Assembly: GCA_963801255.1 (NCBI GenBank)
Contig: CAWDEC010000012.1
Coordinates: 682,001-746,000, forward strand
Source: JAICXG01 sp963801255
GTDB lineage: Bacteria; Verrucomicrobiota; Verrucomicrobiia; Chthoniobacterales; UBA10450
Reading direction: 5' to 3'
DNA length: 64,000 nt
The translations under genes were made by a program, and so were the position numbers. Below are positions 27,524-36,549 of this stretch, one piece after another. The notes under the pieces are model-generated. The model was not told the origin of the DNA. It saw only the letters and a program-made list of their open reading frames with translations, and ran no database searches. The number at the start of each line of letters is the position of its first letter. Position 1 is the first letter of the stretch.

Positions 27524-28384
27524 ATGGGCGCTGAGCACACACTGACGGGCAACATCCAACAACACGCGCAATTTGAGTCGCGCATCCTGCACAACCGACG
27601 GGATGTGCTCGTTTACTTGCCGCCCGGTTATTCGCGTGCACTGCGCCGGCGTTATCCCGTGCTTTACCTCCAAGACGGGCAGAACATGTTTGACGCAGCG
27701 ACGGCCTTTGGCGGCGTGGAATGGGGTGCGGACGAAACCGCGCAGCGCTCAATCCAACGGAAATGGATCGAGCCGTTGATCATCGTGGCGGTGGCTAATA
27801 CCGGGAACAATCGCATCCACGAATACGCGCCGACGCGAGGCGTGATCGAGACGACCGCAACGCGCACGCGTCGCAGTCGCGGCGGACTGCGGCGCTACGG
27901 ACGTTTCCTGATCGAAGAGTTGAAGCCATTTATCGATCGCACTTACCGAACGCGTCCGGATGGGGAATCGACCGGGCTGGGCGGGTCGTCGTTAGGCGGG
28001 CTCGCCACCCTTGCGCTCGGTCTCTGGTATCCGCAGGTGTTCAGCCGGCTGGCGGTCTTGTCTCCTTCGATTTGGTGGGATGAATGCGTGATCTGCCGGA
28101 TGGTAGACGAATTGCCAGAAAAGCTGCCGCTTAAGATTTGGCTCGATACCGGCACGGAAGAGCCGGGCTGGGAGCGGGCGCGCGACCTGCGCGATCGATT
28201 GGTGGAGAGAGGTTGGCGCCTTGATGACGATCTGCAATTCAGCGAAGTAACCGGCGCCGGTCACAGTGAAGGCGCATGGGCGGCGCGATTCGAGTCCGTT
28301 CTGCGATATTTGTATCCACCGATACCGCCGGGCTCGAAAGTTCCACTCCCCCGGCCGCGCGTTCTGCAAACCACGATTCGTTAG
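27524..28384 (+). CDS. Putative esterase (PF00756 alpha/beta hydrolase)
   Basis: About 286 residues, with VLYLQDGQNMFD, the nucleophile elbow GGSSLGGLATLALG, SPSIWWDE, the acidic-residue region WLDTGTEE and the catalytic His in TGAGHSEGAW. This pattern is found in enterochelin-esterase-like and carbohydrate esterases. No signal peptide is evident from the ATG at 27524; a GTG at 27476 would add 16 residues. The stop TAG lies in a 9-mer copy, and another copy encodes Ser-Leu-Gly inside the nucleophile elbow itself. Confidence 0.85.
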   Translation: MGAEHTLTGNIQQHAQFESRILHNRRDVLVYLPPGYSRALRRRYPVLYLQDGQNMFDAATAFGGVEWGADETAQRSIQRKWIEPLIIVAVANTGNNRIHEYAPTRGVIETTATRTRRSRGGLRRYGRFLIEELKPFIDRTYRTRPDGESTGLGGSSLGGLATLALGLWYPQVFSRLAVLSPSIWWDECVICRMVDELPEKLPLKIWLDTGTEEPGWERARDLRDRLVERGWRLDDDLQFSEVTGAGHSEGAWAARFESVLRYLYPPIPPGSKVPLPRPRVLQTTIR

Positions 28385-28418
28385 GCTTGAGGCAGTTTCT
28401 TGTCTGTAATCGCAATCG

Positions 28419-29396
28419 TCAGGCGATGATCTTGGCCTTCGGTTCGGCGAAGTTGCCGAGCTTGCGAAATTTGGCATAACGTTCCTTGAGCAGCTCATCG
28501 AGCGGCGTTTTAAGAGCCTGCTTGAGATTGCGCCGAAGCGCACTGCCAAGATTGGCCGCTGCGGTGTCGTGCTCGCGATGCGCGCCGCCTTCCGGCTCGG
28601 GCACAATCTCATCCACGACCCCAAGCCGCATGAGATCTTGCGCGGTGAGCTTGAGTGCTTCGGCCGCTTCCGGCGCGTGCTTGCGATCTTTCCACAAAAT
28701 CGCGGAGCAGGCCTCCGGACTGATCACGGAATAATAGGCGTTCTCCAAAATCAAGACCCTATCGGCTACGCCGATGCCAAGCGCGCCACCCGAGCCGCCT
28801 TCGCCGATGACGCAGGCAATGATCGGCACGCGCAGGGTCATCATCTCGCGCAGGTTGACGGCAATCGCCTCCGCAATGTGGCGTTCCTCGGACCCGATGC
28901 CAGGATATGCGCCAGGCGTATCGATCAGAGTGATGATCGGAAGGTTAAACTTTTGCCCGAGTCGCATAATGCGCAGCGCTTTGCGATAGCCTTCGGGGTA
29001 AGCGCAGCCGAAATTGCGTTTCACGTTCTCTTTCGTGTCGCGCCCCTTTTGCTGCGAGATGATGACACAGTGTTCGGTGCCGAGTTTAGCCAGACCGCAC
29101 GGCATTGCCTTGTCATCGCCAAAAACGCGGTCGCCATGCAGCTCCGTCCAGCCGGTAAAGCACCGGCCTATGTAATCGAGGGAAAATGGCCGCTGCACAT
29201 GCCTTGCGATTTGGACTCGCTGCCAGGCGGTGAGGTTATCGTAGATTTGGCGACGCGTTTCGCGGATCTTCAGCTCCATCGATTCGACCTCGGAATCGAA
29301 GTCGATGTCGTGCTTCGCGGAATGCGATTTCAATTCTTGAAGCCGGTGCTGCAATTCGAGGATCGGCTTTTCGAAATCGAGCGGCTGAGCGTTCAT
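28419..29396 (-). CDS. accA: Acetyl-CoA carboxylase carboxyltransferase subunit alpha
   Basis: AccA transfers the carboxyl group from biotin to acetyl-CoA. The 325 residues show LTAWQRVQIARHVQRP, FTGWTELHGDR, IISQQKGRD, ITLIDTPGAYPGIGSEER, the oxyanion-hole EGGSGGALGIG and SPEACSAILWKD. The ATG at 29396 gives the usual start; a TTG five codons upstream is possible. accD is not in the window. Confidence 0.96.
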   Translation of the reverse strand: MNAQPLDFEKPILELQHRLQELKSHSAKHDIDFDSEVESMELKIRETRRQIYDNLTAWQRVQIARHVQRPFSLDYIGRCFTGWTELHGDRVFGDDKAMPCGLAKLGTEHCVIISQQKGRDTKENVKRNFGCAYPEGYRKALRIMRLGQKFNLPIITLIDTPGAYPGIGSEERHIAEAIAVNLREMMTLRVPIIACVIGEGGSGGALGIGVADRVLILENAYYSVISPEACSAILWKDRKHAPEAAEALKLTAQDLMRLGVVDEIVPEPEGGAHREHDTAAANLGSALRRNLKQALKTPLDELLKERYAKFRKLGNFAEPKAKIIA

Positions 29397-29488
29397 GCTT
29401 TGTTGCGGCAATGAAGGGCGAAGGGCTGAAGCGGAAAGCGAGCATTAATCGCGTGGCCGCTTCACTTTCCTAAAGCTTCGCCTCAACA

Positions 29489-30328
29489 TCACCGAATAAC
29501 AGTGACAGGCGTTCGCGTGTTGACAAGACTGCTCAGCTCCTCCACCTCGCTCGCTGCCATCCCAAAACCTTCTTCCGGTGGCGGAATGTCGAGAATCTGA
29601 TGCGAATCGTCAGGCTCGGAATAAATGACGTAGCCCGGAGCGGCGAGCCGGATCCAGCGAGTGCTGTTAAGAAATTGTGCGCTTCCAAGGCCAATGCGCC
29701 TGCCGTTCTTCCAAGCCATGATTTCACCCACGCGCGTGTTGAGTTTGGCCTGAGGGCTGCCCGGCACTTTCTCGTCGAGAATGCGATAGCGCTTGAAGAA
29801 CTGTCCGTGGTCGAGCAGGTAGAGCCACTTGGCGTTGCGCTGGATGAGAAGGGAAAATTCAGGATGGGAAAGGAGCAGCTTTTGTCCGATGCGGAGTCGG
29901 GTGCTGCTCAAGTTATTGGTGCGCATGATTAACTCTGGAGTGGTTTTGAATTTGCTCGCCACCCGTGCCAGCACATCGCCGCTGCGGATAGTGTATTCCT
30001 CTTTCTCCGGCGCCGGATAATCGGAGAGCAGGATGGAAATGTTCACTTCACCGAGCAGATCTTCTGCTTCGCCGACATGTTGTCCGCTCGGGTATTTTTG
30101 GATGAGTCTCGTCAGGGCGTTACGCGCCTCGCCAAGATTGCCTGCCTCCTTGAGTTTTTTCGCCGCCTCGAATTCCGGCAGGCTGATGTCGATAACCGGA
30201 TAGGGCAAGGCGGCGGCCTTTTTTTCCGCCCGCATGACCAGCTCCGGCCTAACGAAAATCTTGTAGGTAAAGAGGGCGGCGCTCCCAAAAATCACGACCG
30301 CAAGAAAGAGAGCAAGGATCCACCTCAT
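29489..30328 (-). CDS. LysM protein with degenerate L,D-transpeptidase domain
   Basis: The 279-residue protein has one N-terminal membrane helix, a TPR-like segment (residues about 55-95), a LysM domain (YTIRSGDVLARVASKF through IGQKLLLSHP) and a C-terminal region that follows the YkuD fold to its last strand (ASEVEELSSLVNTRTPVTVI). The family needs an HG pair and an SHGCIR-type Cys motif; here those places read IYSEP and GFGMAA, so both His and Cys are missing. It should bind peptidoglycan but not cross-link it. Two 9-mer copies lie near its start and just upstream. Confidence 0.75.
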   Translation of the reverse strand: MRWILALFLAVVIFGSAALFTYKIFVRPELVMRAEKKAAALPYPVIDISLPEFEAAKKLKEAGNLGEARNALTRLIQKYPSGQHVGEAEDLLGEVNISILLSDYPAPEKEEYTIRSGDVLARVASKFKTTPELIMRTNNLSSTRLRIGQKLLLSHPEFSLLIQRNAKWLYLLDHGQFFKRYRILDEKVPGSPQAKLNTRVGEIMAWKNGRRIGLGSAQFLNSTRWIRLAAPGYVIYSEPDDSHQILDIPPPEEGFGMAASEVEELSSLVNTRTPVTVIR

Positions 30329-30395
30329 GCCAGGGCAGAGAAGCTTTTGCCTAACGACTCAGCGCAACCAAACCAGAGGACAGGCCGACCGGACG

Positions 30396-30839
30396 TTAGC
30401 TTTCGGTATTGGAACCGGAGAAAAACGTATTCCAAAACCGGTAGCGCGGCCGTTCCACCTCGTCGTTCCAGGTAAAGTGGCAATCCTGGCAGTAGTATTC
30501 CTTTGGGAAAACCTTGAGAGCCAGGAGAATTGCGGCCAGCCCAGGGATGAGAAACTTGCGCGTCAGCTGAGGATACTGAATGCGGGTTGAATCGCATTGC
30601 GGGCAACGCAGCGCCGCGATGTCGGGATCAGCCGCTTCCCACTCGACCATGAGTTCCTGCGCGCGACCAAAATCCTTTTCTTCCACCATGACCTGCGCGT
30701 TGGCTTTCGGCTTCGACATGAAAGCATAGGTTTGCAGGTTGGCTTCATTGTGCAGGTCGGCTTGCACTCCGGCCTCTTGAAACTTCTCTTTCAACCGCTT
30801 CGCCTTCGCCGGCTCGTTATAGGTCGCAATCGTCACCAT
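30396..30839 (-). CDS. DUF2007-like protein with C-terminal zinc ribbon
   Basis: The 147-residue protein has an N-terminal DUF2007-type signalling fold (ATYNEPAKAKRLKEKFQEAG, VMVEEKDFGRAQELM), a zinc half-site RCPQCDS, a hydrophobic stretch (LIPGLAAILLALKVF) and a second half-site YYCQDCHFTW. Two CxxC pairs around a hydrophobic segment suggest a membrane-attached zinc ribbon. Function is unknown. The ATG at 30839 is preferred to an upstream start at 30875. Confidence 0.6.
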   Translation of the reverse strand: MVTIATYNEPAKAKRLKEKFQEAGVQADLHNEANLQTYAFMSKPKANAQVMVEEKDFGRAQELMVEWEAADPDIAALRCPQCDSTRIQYPQLTRKFLIPGLAAILLALKVFPKEYYCQDCHFTWNDEVERPRYRFWNTFFSGSNTES

Positions 30840-30878
30840 AAAATGCCCGGGATTCTTTTGGGCGTGAGTGATCAAACA

Positions 30879-31325
30879 TCAACTACCGCCCCAGTGCAAG
30901 ACTGGCGGCGGAAACCAGTGATAAAGGATGAAATAAACGAGAACGCCCGTGACCGAAACATAGAGCCAGATGGGCATCGTCCATTTTGCGATCCGGCGAT
31001 GCTTGTCCCAATGGCGGGTGAAAACGGGGATGAGCGTCATGATCACGAGCGGTAGCGTAACGAACGCGAGCAGCACATGCGAGATGAGAATGGGAAAATA
31101 AAACCAGGCGATTAGCCCATGATAACCGGATGATTTCTCTCCGACGTGGACATGGTAAACGATATAGCCCGCGAGAAAGAGCGAAGAGGAAATGATCGCG
31201 GTAATCATACAAGCAATGTGCTGCCGCCAAAATCCTCGCCGGATGAGCCACCAGCCTAACGAGATGAAAATAGTGCTGCTGGCGTTGAGCGACGCGTTAA
31301 CGGCCGGCAGGTCGGAGATCGTCAT
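30879..31325 (-). CDS. DUF420 membrane protein (CtaM-like)
   Basis: The 148-residue four-helix protein begins DLPAVNASLNASSTIFISLG and has conserved His residues (WRQHIACMITA, GYIVYHVHVGE, HWDKHRRIAKW), the DUF420 pattern. CtaM of Bacillus/Staphylococcus, of this family, is needed for maturation of a haem-copper oxidase; a similar role here is plausible, but no oxidase genes are nearby. A 9-mer copy falls near the N-terminal helix. Confidence 0.8.
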   Translation of the reverse strand: MTISDLPAVNASLNASSTIFISLGWWLIRRGFWRQHIACMITAIISSSLFLAGYIVYHVHVGEKSSGYHGLIAWFYFPILISHVLLAFVTLPLVIMTLIPVFTRHWDKHRRIAKWTMPIWLYVSVTGVLVYFILYHWFPPPVLHWGGS

Positions 31326-31370
31326 TATAGCTTGGAGTTACCGGGCGCGCGAAGGCCCTTCGCTCTATCG

Positions 31371-31401
31371 CTTCAACCCTTTAACTCTTCAACGCTTCAA
31401 C
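31371..31401 (+). repeat. Short tandem CTTCAAC repeats upstream of the AsmA-like gene
   Basis: CTTCAAC occurs three times (31371, 31387, 31395) with a degenerate TTTAAC between, ending 11 bases before the ATG at 31413. The 87-base gap is the divergent promoter region for the DUF420 and AsmA-like genes. The repeats could be an operator or a translation-enhancing leader, or chance. Confidence 0.35.
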
Positions 31402-31412
31402 GATCATAATGA

Positions 31413-33812
31413 ATGTCTGCGTCAGTCACCGAGGAATCGCCTCCGCGACCGCGCTTGCATCGTGGCCGGGTCCGCCGGCCGACGCATCTACGGATTCTTC
31501 TCCTCCTCCTGCGTCTTACAATCATCCTGCTTCTTTGCGGCGTGGCAGCGGGCGGCTGGTACCTGGGCCAGAAAGGCTTTAGCCGCAAATGGCGCGACGT
31601 GATCGTGCAGGAACTGCACAAACGCGGCGTGGAAGCATCGTTTCGCAGGCTCACCCTCGACCCGTTCCGCGGCCTCATCGCGCGCGACGTGCGCATTTAC
31701 GATTACAAGAAGCGTGAACGGACGCTCGCGGTCGTGAGCGAAATCTCCCTCGATATCAACTACGCCGCGCTGTTTCATCACGAGCCATTTCTCAATGCAG
31801 TCGATATTCGCAACGGCGACCTAACGATTCCGCTCTCTGCAGCGACTGGCCATGTGCAGAACGCGGAACTGCACGGCTTTCGGGCGCACGTCTATTTTTT
31901 GCCGGAACGCATCGAGGTCAGCCAGGCTGAAGGCTACTTCTACGGTGTGCACCTTTTTGCCAGCGGGCAATTGATCAAGCGTCAGGGTTATCGGCCTTCG
32001 ACGAACGAATCGGCTGCCGAAACCGCGCACCGTCTGCATCTGCTCCAGACTCTCGTAACGACCATGCAGCATTTCCGTTACCCGGAGTCCGCACCTGAAT
32101 TGCAGGTGAAATTTTCCGGAGATCTCTCCCAACTCGAGGATGCTCACTTCGAAGCGAGCTTGCGTGCCAGCCGCATCGTGCGCGACCAATACGACGCACG
32201 TAACTTCCATCTTCTCGCCGACTGGAAGGACCAAACCCTCACGATTCCCAAATTAGCCTGGTACGATCACGAAGGCCGCTTCGCCGGCAGCGCCACATGG
32301 AGTCGCGCCAATGGCCGGGCTACATTCCAGGCGCGAAGCAGCATCGCGCTGAAACCATTGTTAGGCAGTTTGGGCTTGGGCGCGACGCTGGGGAGCATGA
32401 GCTTTCATCATCCGCCGCAAATCGAAGCGACTGGCTCGGCCACCATCGGCGCAGCCGAAAGGCAGATCCAAATCGTGGGCAAACTGGCGGCGGACGACTT
32501 CACCTGGCACGAGGTCCCGTTCGAAGGGATCAGCTTCGAATTCGCCTGGGACGGCAAGCGCACCATGTTACGCGAGCTGCATCTGCGACATCGGAGCGGC
32601 CAGCTCAACGCCGAGCTTTTCGATGCACCTGATGCCTTTCGACTCAACGTCGATAGCTCGCTCGTCCCCGCCGCTCTCGCTTCGCTTGCGCCCATCCGCT
32701 TTCGCCCGCTCCTGGACGAATGGGAGTGGCAGCGCGCGCCGAATGTCCGACTAACAATTCGCGGGACGAGCCGCGATCCGTCCACCTGGCATGGCGAAGG
32801 CACCTTGGCGCTTAGCCGTACGCGCTTCCGCGGCGTGTGGATGAACAGTGCAGCCGCCAACATTCGTTTCGGCGACGAAGCCGTTGCCTTCGAAAATTTC
32901 CGCATCGCGCGCGACGAAGGCATCGGCACAGGCAGCTTCACCTACGACGACAAACGGCACGAAGTGCGCCTAACGAATGTGCAAAGCACGCTCCAGCCGA
33001 GCGAAGTGATCCGTTGGATTGAACCGCGATTCTGGGAGCACGTTGTTCCTTATCGTTTTCATCGCGTACCCCACGTCACCACCAACGGTGTCGTACAGTT
33101 CCATGGTGGCAAACAAACGCACCTCGAGCTCGACGTCGATGCTCCCACCGGAATGGATTACACCTTCATCGACAAAGTGCTGCCCTTCGACCGGATCTCG
33201 GGGCGCCTCATTTTCACCGAGGATCGCCTGCAAATCTTCGACCTCAATGGCACCCTCTTTTCCGGCACGGTCACAGGCGCAGCGGATATTTCGTTGGCGC
33301 GAGCCGATCACCACTACACCGCCAGCGCCACGGTCGATAACATCGATTTCTCCAGCGTAACGAATCTCTATTTCAAATATAAAAATGCCCAGGGCGCGCT
33401 CAGTGGCCATCTCGACTTCGGGGGCGCAAGTGGCGATCGACAGGCGCTACGCGCCAGCGGGCGGGTAGAGGTGAAAAACGGAAATGTCTTTGCCATTCCG
33501 GTCTTTGGTCCTCTCTCGGAAGTGGTGAACAAGATGTTTGCGGGAGCCGCCGGCTACAGCATCGCGCACGAGGCGAGCGCGGTCTTCGCCATCAAAGACG
33601 GCGTCATTCACACCGACAAACTAAAGGTTGCGGGCAAACTCTTTTCCATGCTCGGGCACGGCAAGATCGATTTCATGAAGGATGACCTCGATCTTGATAT
33701 TCGGGTCGACGCGAACGGCGCAGGCGCGCTCCTCACTCCAATTTACAAGCTCTTCGAATACCACGGGAGCGGCAGCCTAACGAAGCCGGTCTGGCGACCG
33801 AAACATCTCTAG
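31413..33812 (+). CDS. AsmA/TamB-like envelope protein
   Basis: A 799-residue protein with a basic N-terminus, one membrane helix (residues about 28-48), then a long periplasmic beta-rich region. The start after the helix (KWRDVIVQELHKRGVEASF) and the C-terminal part (FDRISGRLIFTEDRLQIFDL, YKLFEYHGSGSLTKPVWRP) are typical of AsmA-like proteins, which form lipid-transfer bridges between inner and outer membranes. It probably acts in outer-membrane lipid homeostasis; this is family inference. Five 9-mer copies or variants are inside. Confidence 0.8.
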   Translation: MSASVTEESPPRPRLHRGRVRRPTHLRILLLLLRLTIILLLCGVAAGGWYLGQKGFSRKWRDVIVQELHKRGVEASFRRLTLDPFRGLIARDVRIYDYKKRERTLAVVSEISLDINYAALFHHEPFLNAVDIRNGDLTIPLSAATGHVQNAELHGFRAHVYFLPERIEVSQAEGYFYGVHLFASGQLIKRQGYRPSTNESAAETAHRLHLLQTLVTTMQHFRYPESAPELQVKFSGDLSQLEDAHFEASLRASRIVRDQYDARNFHLLADWKDQTLTIPKLAWYDHEGRFAGSATWSRANGRATFQARSSIALKPLLGSLGLGATLGSMSFHHPPQIEATGSATIGAAERQIQIVGKLAADDFTWHEVPFEGISFEFAWDGKRTMLRELHLRHRSGQLNAELFDAPDAFRLNVDSSLVPAALASLAPIRFRPLLDEWEWQRAPNVRLTIRGTSRDPSTWHGEGTLALSRTRFRGVWMNSAAANIRFGDEAVAFENFRIARDEGIGTGSFTYDDKRHEVRLTNVQSTLQPSEVIRWIEPRFWEHVVPYRFHRVPHVTTNGVVQFHGGKQTHLELDVDAPTGMDYTFIDKVLPFDRISGRLIFTEDRLQIFDLNGTLFSGTVTGAADISLARADHHYTASATVDNIDFSSVTNLYFKYKNAQGALSGHLDFGGASGDRQALRASGRVEVKNGNVFAIPVFGPLSEVVNKMFAGAAGYSIAHEASAVFAIKDGVIHTDKLKVAGKLFSMLGHGKIDFMKDDLDLDIRVDANGAGALLTPIYKLFEYHGSGSLTKPVWRPKHL

Positions 33813-33830
33813 AGACTGCCAACCGTCCAT

Positions 33831-34742
33831 TTGAAGCGATCAATAGCAAAGTCTCCTGCGACGAGGGAAAAGCGGTCGACAGACAGGAATCGGCAATCGG
33901 CGATTCTGCTCGGCGCACACATGTCAATCGGCGGCGGCGTGCATCGCGCGATCGAGCGGGCACGCTCAATCGAATGCACCGCCATGCAGATTTTTGTGAA
34001 GAACAACATGCAGTGGTTTGCCCGACCGTTCACGCCCGAAGAGATCCGTGCTTTTCGTGAACATGCTCAGCGGCAAGACCTCAAGGCCGTCTTCGCCCAC
34101 GCCAATTATCTTATTAATCTCGCCGCGACCAATCCGCTGTTTCACGCCAATTCCCTACGAGCTTTATCGGAAGAACTCGTTAGGGCGGATCAATTGGGAC
34201 TGCCCTTCATCGTCCTTCATCCCGGTTCGCACCTTGGCTCGGGCGAAGAAGCCGGGTTAAAGAAAATCATCGCCTCGATCGATTGCATCTTCGCCCGGAT
34301 TCCGAAGGTAAAAACGCGCATCGCGCTTGAAACGACTGCCGGACAAGGCTCTTCCCTCGGTCACAAGTTTACTCATCTCGCCGAGATCATGACCAACGTG
34401 CGCGAGCCCGAGCGGCTATGCGTCTGTCTCGATACGGCGCATGTCTTTGCCGCCGGTCACGACCTAACGACCGAATCCGGCACGCGGAAAATGTTTCGCG
34501 AGTTTGATCGTACGATTGGTCTGCGGCACTTGGTCGCGCTGCACCTGAACGACTCAAAGACGGCGCGCGGCTCACGCGTTGACCGCCACGAGCACATCGG
34601 CAAAGGGCGAATCGGGCTGGAAGCCTTTCGCGTCATCATGAGCCACCCTCGACTCCGCAAGATCCCCAAAGTCTTGGAAACGCCCAAGGGCAAAGATCTG
34701 CGCGAGGACGTGGAAAACATGCGCGTTTTGCAGGGATTGTAG
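33831..34742 (+). CDS. nfo: Endonuclease IV, AP endonuclease
   Basis: A zinc-dependent TIM-barrel enzyme that cleaves DNA at abasic sites. Zinc ligands and signatures are visible: GAHMSIGGG, FAHANYLINLA, FIVLHPGSHLGSG, LETTAGQGSSLG, CLDTAHVFAAGHD, HLNDSKTARGSRVDRHEHIG. No ATG precedes GAHMSIGG; the frame opens with a TTG at 33831, giving about 27 extra residues, so the true start is uncertain. It follows the AsmA-like gene by 18 bases. Confidence 0.94.
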   Translation: MKRSIAKSPATREKRSTDRNRQSAILLGAHMSIGGGVHRAIERARSIECTAMQIFVKNNMQWFARPFTPEEIRAFREHAQRQDLKAVFAHANYLINLAATNPLFHANSLRALSEELVRADQLGLPFIVLHPGSHLGSGEEAGLKKIIASIDCIFARIPKVKTRIALETTAGQGSSLGHKFTHLAEIMTNVREPERLCVCLDTAHVFAAGHDLTTESGTRKMFREFDRTIGLRHLVALHLNDSKTARGSRVDRHEHIGKGRIGLEAFRVIMSHPRLRKIPKVLETPKGKDLREDVENMRVLQGL

Positions 34743-34778
34743 TCTTGGGGGTTACGCCTTGCCCCAGGTTCGCGTCCT

Positions 34779-35249
34779 TTATTCGTCAGGCGAGGAACTT
34801 GGCGAAGGGGAAACCGTCGAGCCTGGTGCACCTGGGAGGAGGAGTGTCTGACCGATTTGCAATTTTCGGTCGTCCTCGATGTGATTCAATTTTTGCAACT
34901 CCCCGATCGTCACCTTGTGCATCTTGGCGATGGAGGTCAGCGTCTCTCCTTTGGCTACGACATGGGTGTGCCCATTCGGCACGGCAGCGGCGGTGGGGAC
35001 AGAGGTCTCGGTTGCGCGAGGTGCAGTGGCAGGGGAACCGCTTGTCGGGTGCTCAATCTCCTGTTGCAGGCGAAGGATTTGTTGGGAAAGCAAATCGATC
35101 TTGACGTTCTGCTGGTCGATCTTGCGCGAGAGATTGAGAAGCTGAGAGCCTTCGGAGTTTCCCGTCGGCGAGGGCTCTTGCGCGAAAGCGGCTGCCGCGA
35201 GCGCCGCGCTAAAGCCAACTATCGCAAGGACGTGACAGCAGCGAATCAT
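34779..35249 (-). CDS. Secreted coiled-coil LysM protein
   Basis: About 156 residues: signal peptide (CHVLAIVGFSAALAAAAFAQ), a short coiled coil (LLNLSRKIDQQNVKIDLLSQ), a Pro/Thr/Ala linker and a C-terminal LysM domain (HVVAKGETLTSIAKMHKVTI through IGQTLLLPG). It likely binds peptidoglycan. The ATG at 35249 begins the signal peptide; the frame extends 30 codons upstream without family support. The 323 bases to the ubact start (35250-35572) hold divergent promoters and no other gene that I can see. Confidence 0.8.
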   Translation of the reverse strand: MIRCCHVLAIVGFSAALAAAAFAQEPSPTGNSEGSQLLNLSRKIDQQNVKIDLLSQQILRLQQEIEHPTSGSPATAPRATETSVPTAAAVPNGHTHVVAKGETLTSIAKMHKVTIGELQKLNHIEDDRKLQIGQTLLLPGAPGSTVSPSPSSSPDE

Positions 35250-35572
35250 AGGCAAACCTTGGCATCTCCGTTTGCGACTGGCAAGCAAGCGCACGTCTCG
35301 CGAGAAAGGTCTCATCCAGCTCCGTGCCAAGGCACGCAACCAATGTAGGGCGGCACTTCCTCCGCGGCAGGATAACTGCGGGTAGTTTTGCAGGTTAACC
35401 CCGACTGAGAGCGGAATTACTGACTAAAGAGAGAAGATCGCAGAGCTTCGCCTTGAACCAGGCTTGAGACCGGCATGCGTTCGAATTACATGGGCTGAAA
35501 CGCGAGGCCGACGGGGTGTGCCGCTGCGGCCCAGCCGTTTGCGTTTTACGGCTTCGACGGTAACTTTTTTTC

Positions 35573-35749
35573 ATGCCAGAACGGACGGAAAGACCGGTGA
35601 CGCCGATGCCGTGGGGGCCGCAGCAAGGCGACGGGGGCGGGCCTAAATCACCTGATGTTTCCAAGCCGGACACACGGGATTTGCTCAAGAAAATGCGCAA
35701 GGTGGACCCGAACCAATCGAAGCGTTATCGGCAACGCACTGGCCAGTGA
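35573..35749 (+). CDS. ubact: UBact/Pup-like small protein modifier
   Basis: A 58-residue protein, easily missed for its size. It starts MPERTERPVTPMPWGPQQ, has a GDGGGP turn, then KPDTRDLLKKMRKVDPNQSK and ends RYRQRTGQ. The disordered Pro/Gly-rich N-terminus, DT-DLLKRM-KVDP core and C-terminal Gly-Gln match UBact, the Pup-related modifier of several Gram-negative phyla. Like Pup ending in Gln, it would need deamidation before a Pup-ligase-like enzyme joins it to lysines. Its TGA overlaps the GTG start of prcB (GTGA). The upstream sequence lacks a clear Shine-Dalgarno. No ligase, deamidase or ATPase gene is in the window. Confidence 0.92.
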   Translation: MPERTERPVTPMPWGPQQGDGGGPKSPDVSKPDTRDLLKKMRKVDPNQSKRYRQRTGQ

Positions 35750-36549
35750 CCAACGAGTCGTTAGGCGAAGTTTTCTCGGATTTTCCCGGGCTCCTGCGAC
35801 GCCGAGGATTATTAGGCGAACCGCCCGGCCTAACGAATTCGCCGGCGATCGCCGGTTCCAATTTCACGCCGACACAGGCAACTACCATTCTCGCCTTCAA
35901 ATTTGGCGAAGGAGTCTTGGTCGCGGGCGATCGACGCGCGACGGCAGGCAACACGGTGGTCTATGATCGGGCGGACAAAGTGCTTGAGATTGACCGGCAT
36001 TCCATCATGGCGATCGCGGGTGTGCCGGCAACGGCCTGGGAGATGGCGCGGGTGCTCGAACATTCGCTGCAGTATTTTCGCCGCACCCAACTTCAGGAGA
36101 TGAGCGTTCACGGCAAAGTTCGCGCGCTCTCGAAACTGTTGCGCGACAATTTTGGTTTTGTCGTCCAGGGCATCGGCGTGGTCGTGCCGATTTTTGCCAC
36201 CTACGACTTCGCCGGCGACGGCCAGGCCCGGCTCTACTTTTACGATGCGATGGGCGCTCAATTTGAAGTGGCGGAGTACGCCGCGACCGGTTCGGGCTCG
36301 CCCGCGGTGCGTGGCGTTTTGTTTTACGAAAATCGCTGGGGCAAAAAGCCGCTGCACAAACTGCGTGAGGACGAAGCGGTCACGCTTGCCTTGCGCGCTC
36401 TTGATACCGCGGCCGAGGCCGATACCGCGACCGGCGGCGTCGATCGTAACGCGCGCATTTTTCCGCTCATGAAGGTGATATCGCGGGAGGGAATTAGAAC
36501 ACTCCCCGAACAACAAATCGCGCTACGTTTCAAGCGCACGGTGGCATGA
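35746..36549 (+). CDS. prcB: 20S proteasome beta subunit
   Basis: The 267-residue protein has a 45-residue propeptide and then a mature proteasome beta subunit starting TTILAFKFGEGVLVAGDRRA. The catalytic set is in place: Thr46 (mature Thr1), Asp at mature position 17 and Lys at 33. Cleavage before Thr should give an active protease. It starts with GTG overlapping the ubact stop and ends ATGA over the prcA start, so ubact, prcB and prcA are coupled. Three 9-mer-type sequences fall in the propeptide, a region free to vary. Confidence 0.95.
   Translation: MTNESLGEVFSDFPGLLRRRGLLGEPPGLTNSPAIAGSNFTPTQATTILAFKFGEGVLVAGDRRATAGNTVVYDRADKVLEIDRHSIMAIAGVPATAWEMARVLEHSLQYFRRTQLQEMSVHGKVRALSKLLRDNFGFVVQGIGVVVPIFATYDFAGDGQARLYFYDAMGAQFEVAEYAATGSGSPAVRGVLFYENRWGKKPLHKLREDEAVTLALRALDTAAEADTATGGVDRNARIFPLMKVISREGIRTLPEQQIALRFKRTVA

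Noticed and set aside
35250..35572. Possible RNA gene or extra small gene between the LysM gene and ubact
   Set aside because: No convincing stem structure or open frame with a start signal was seen; it is treated as a divergent promoter region.
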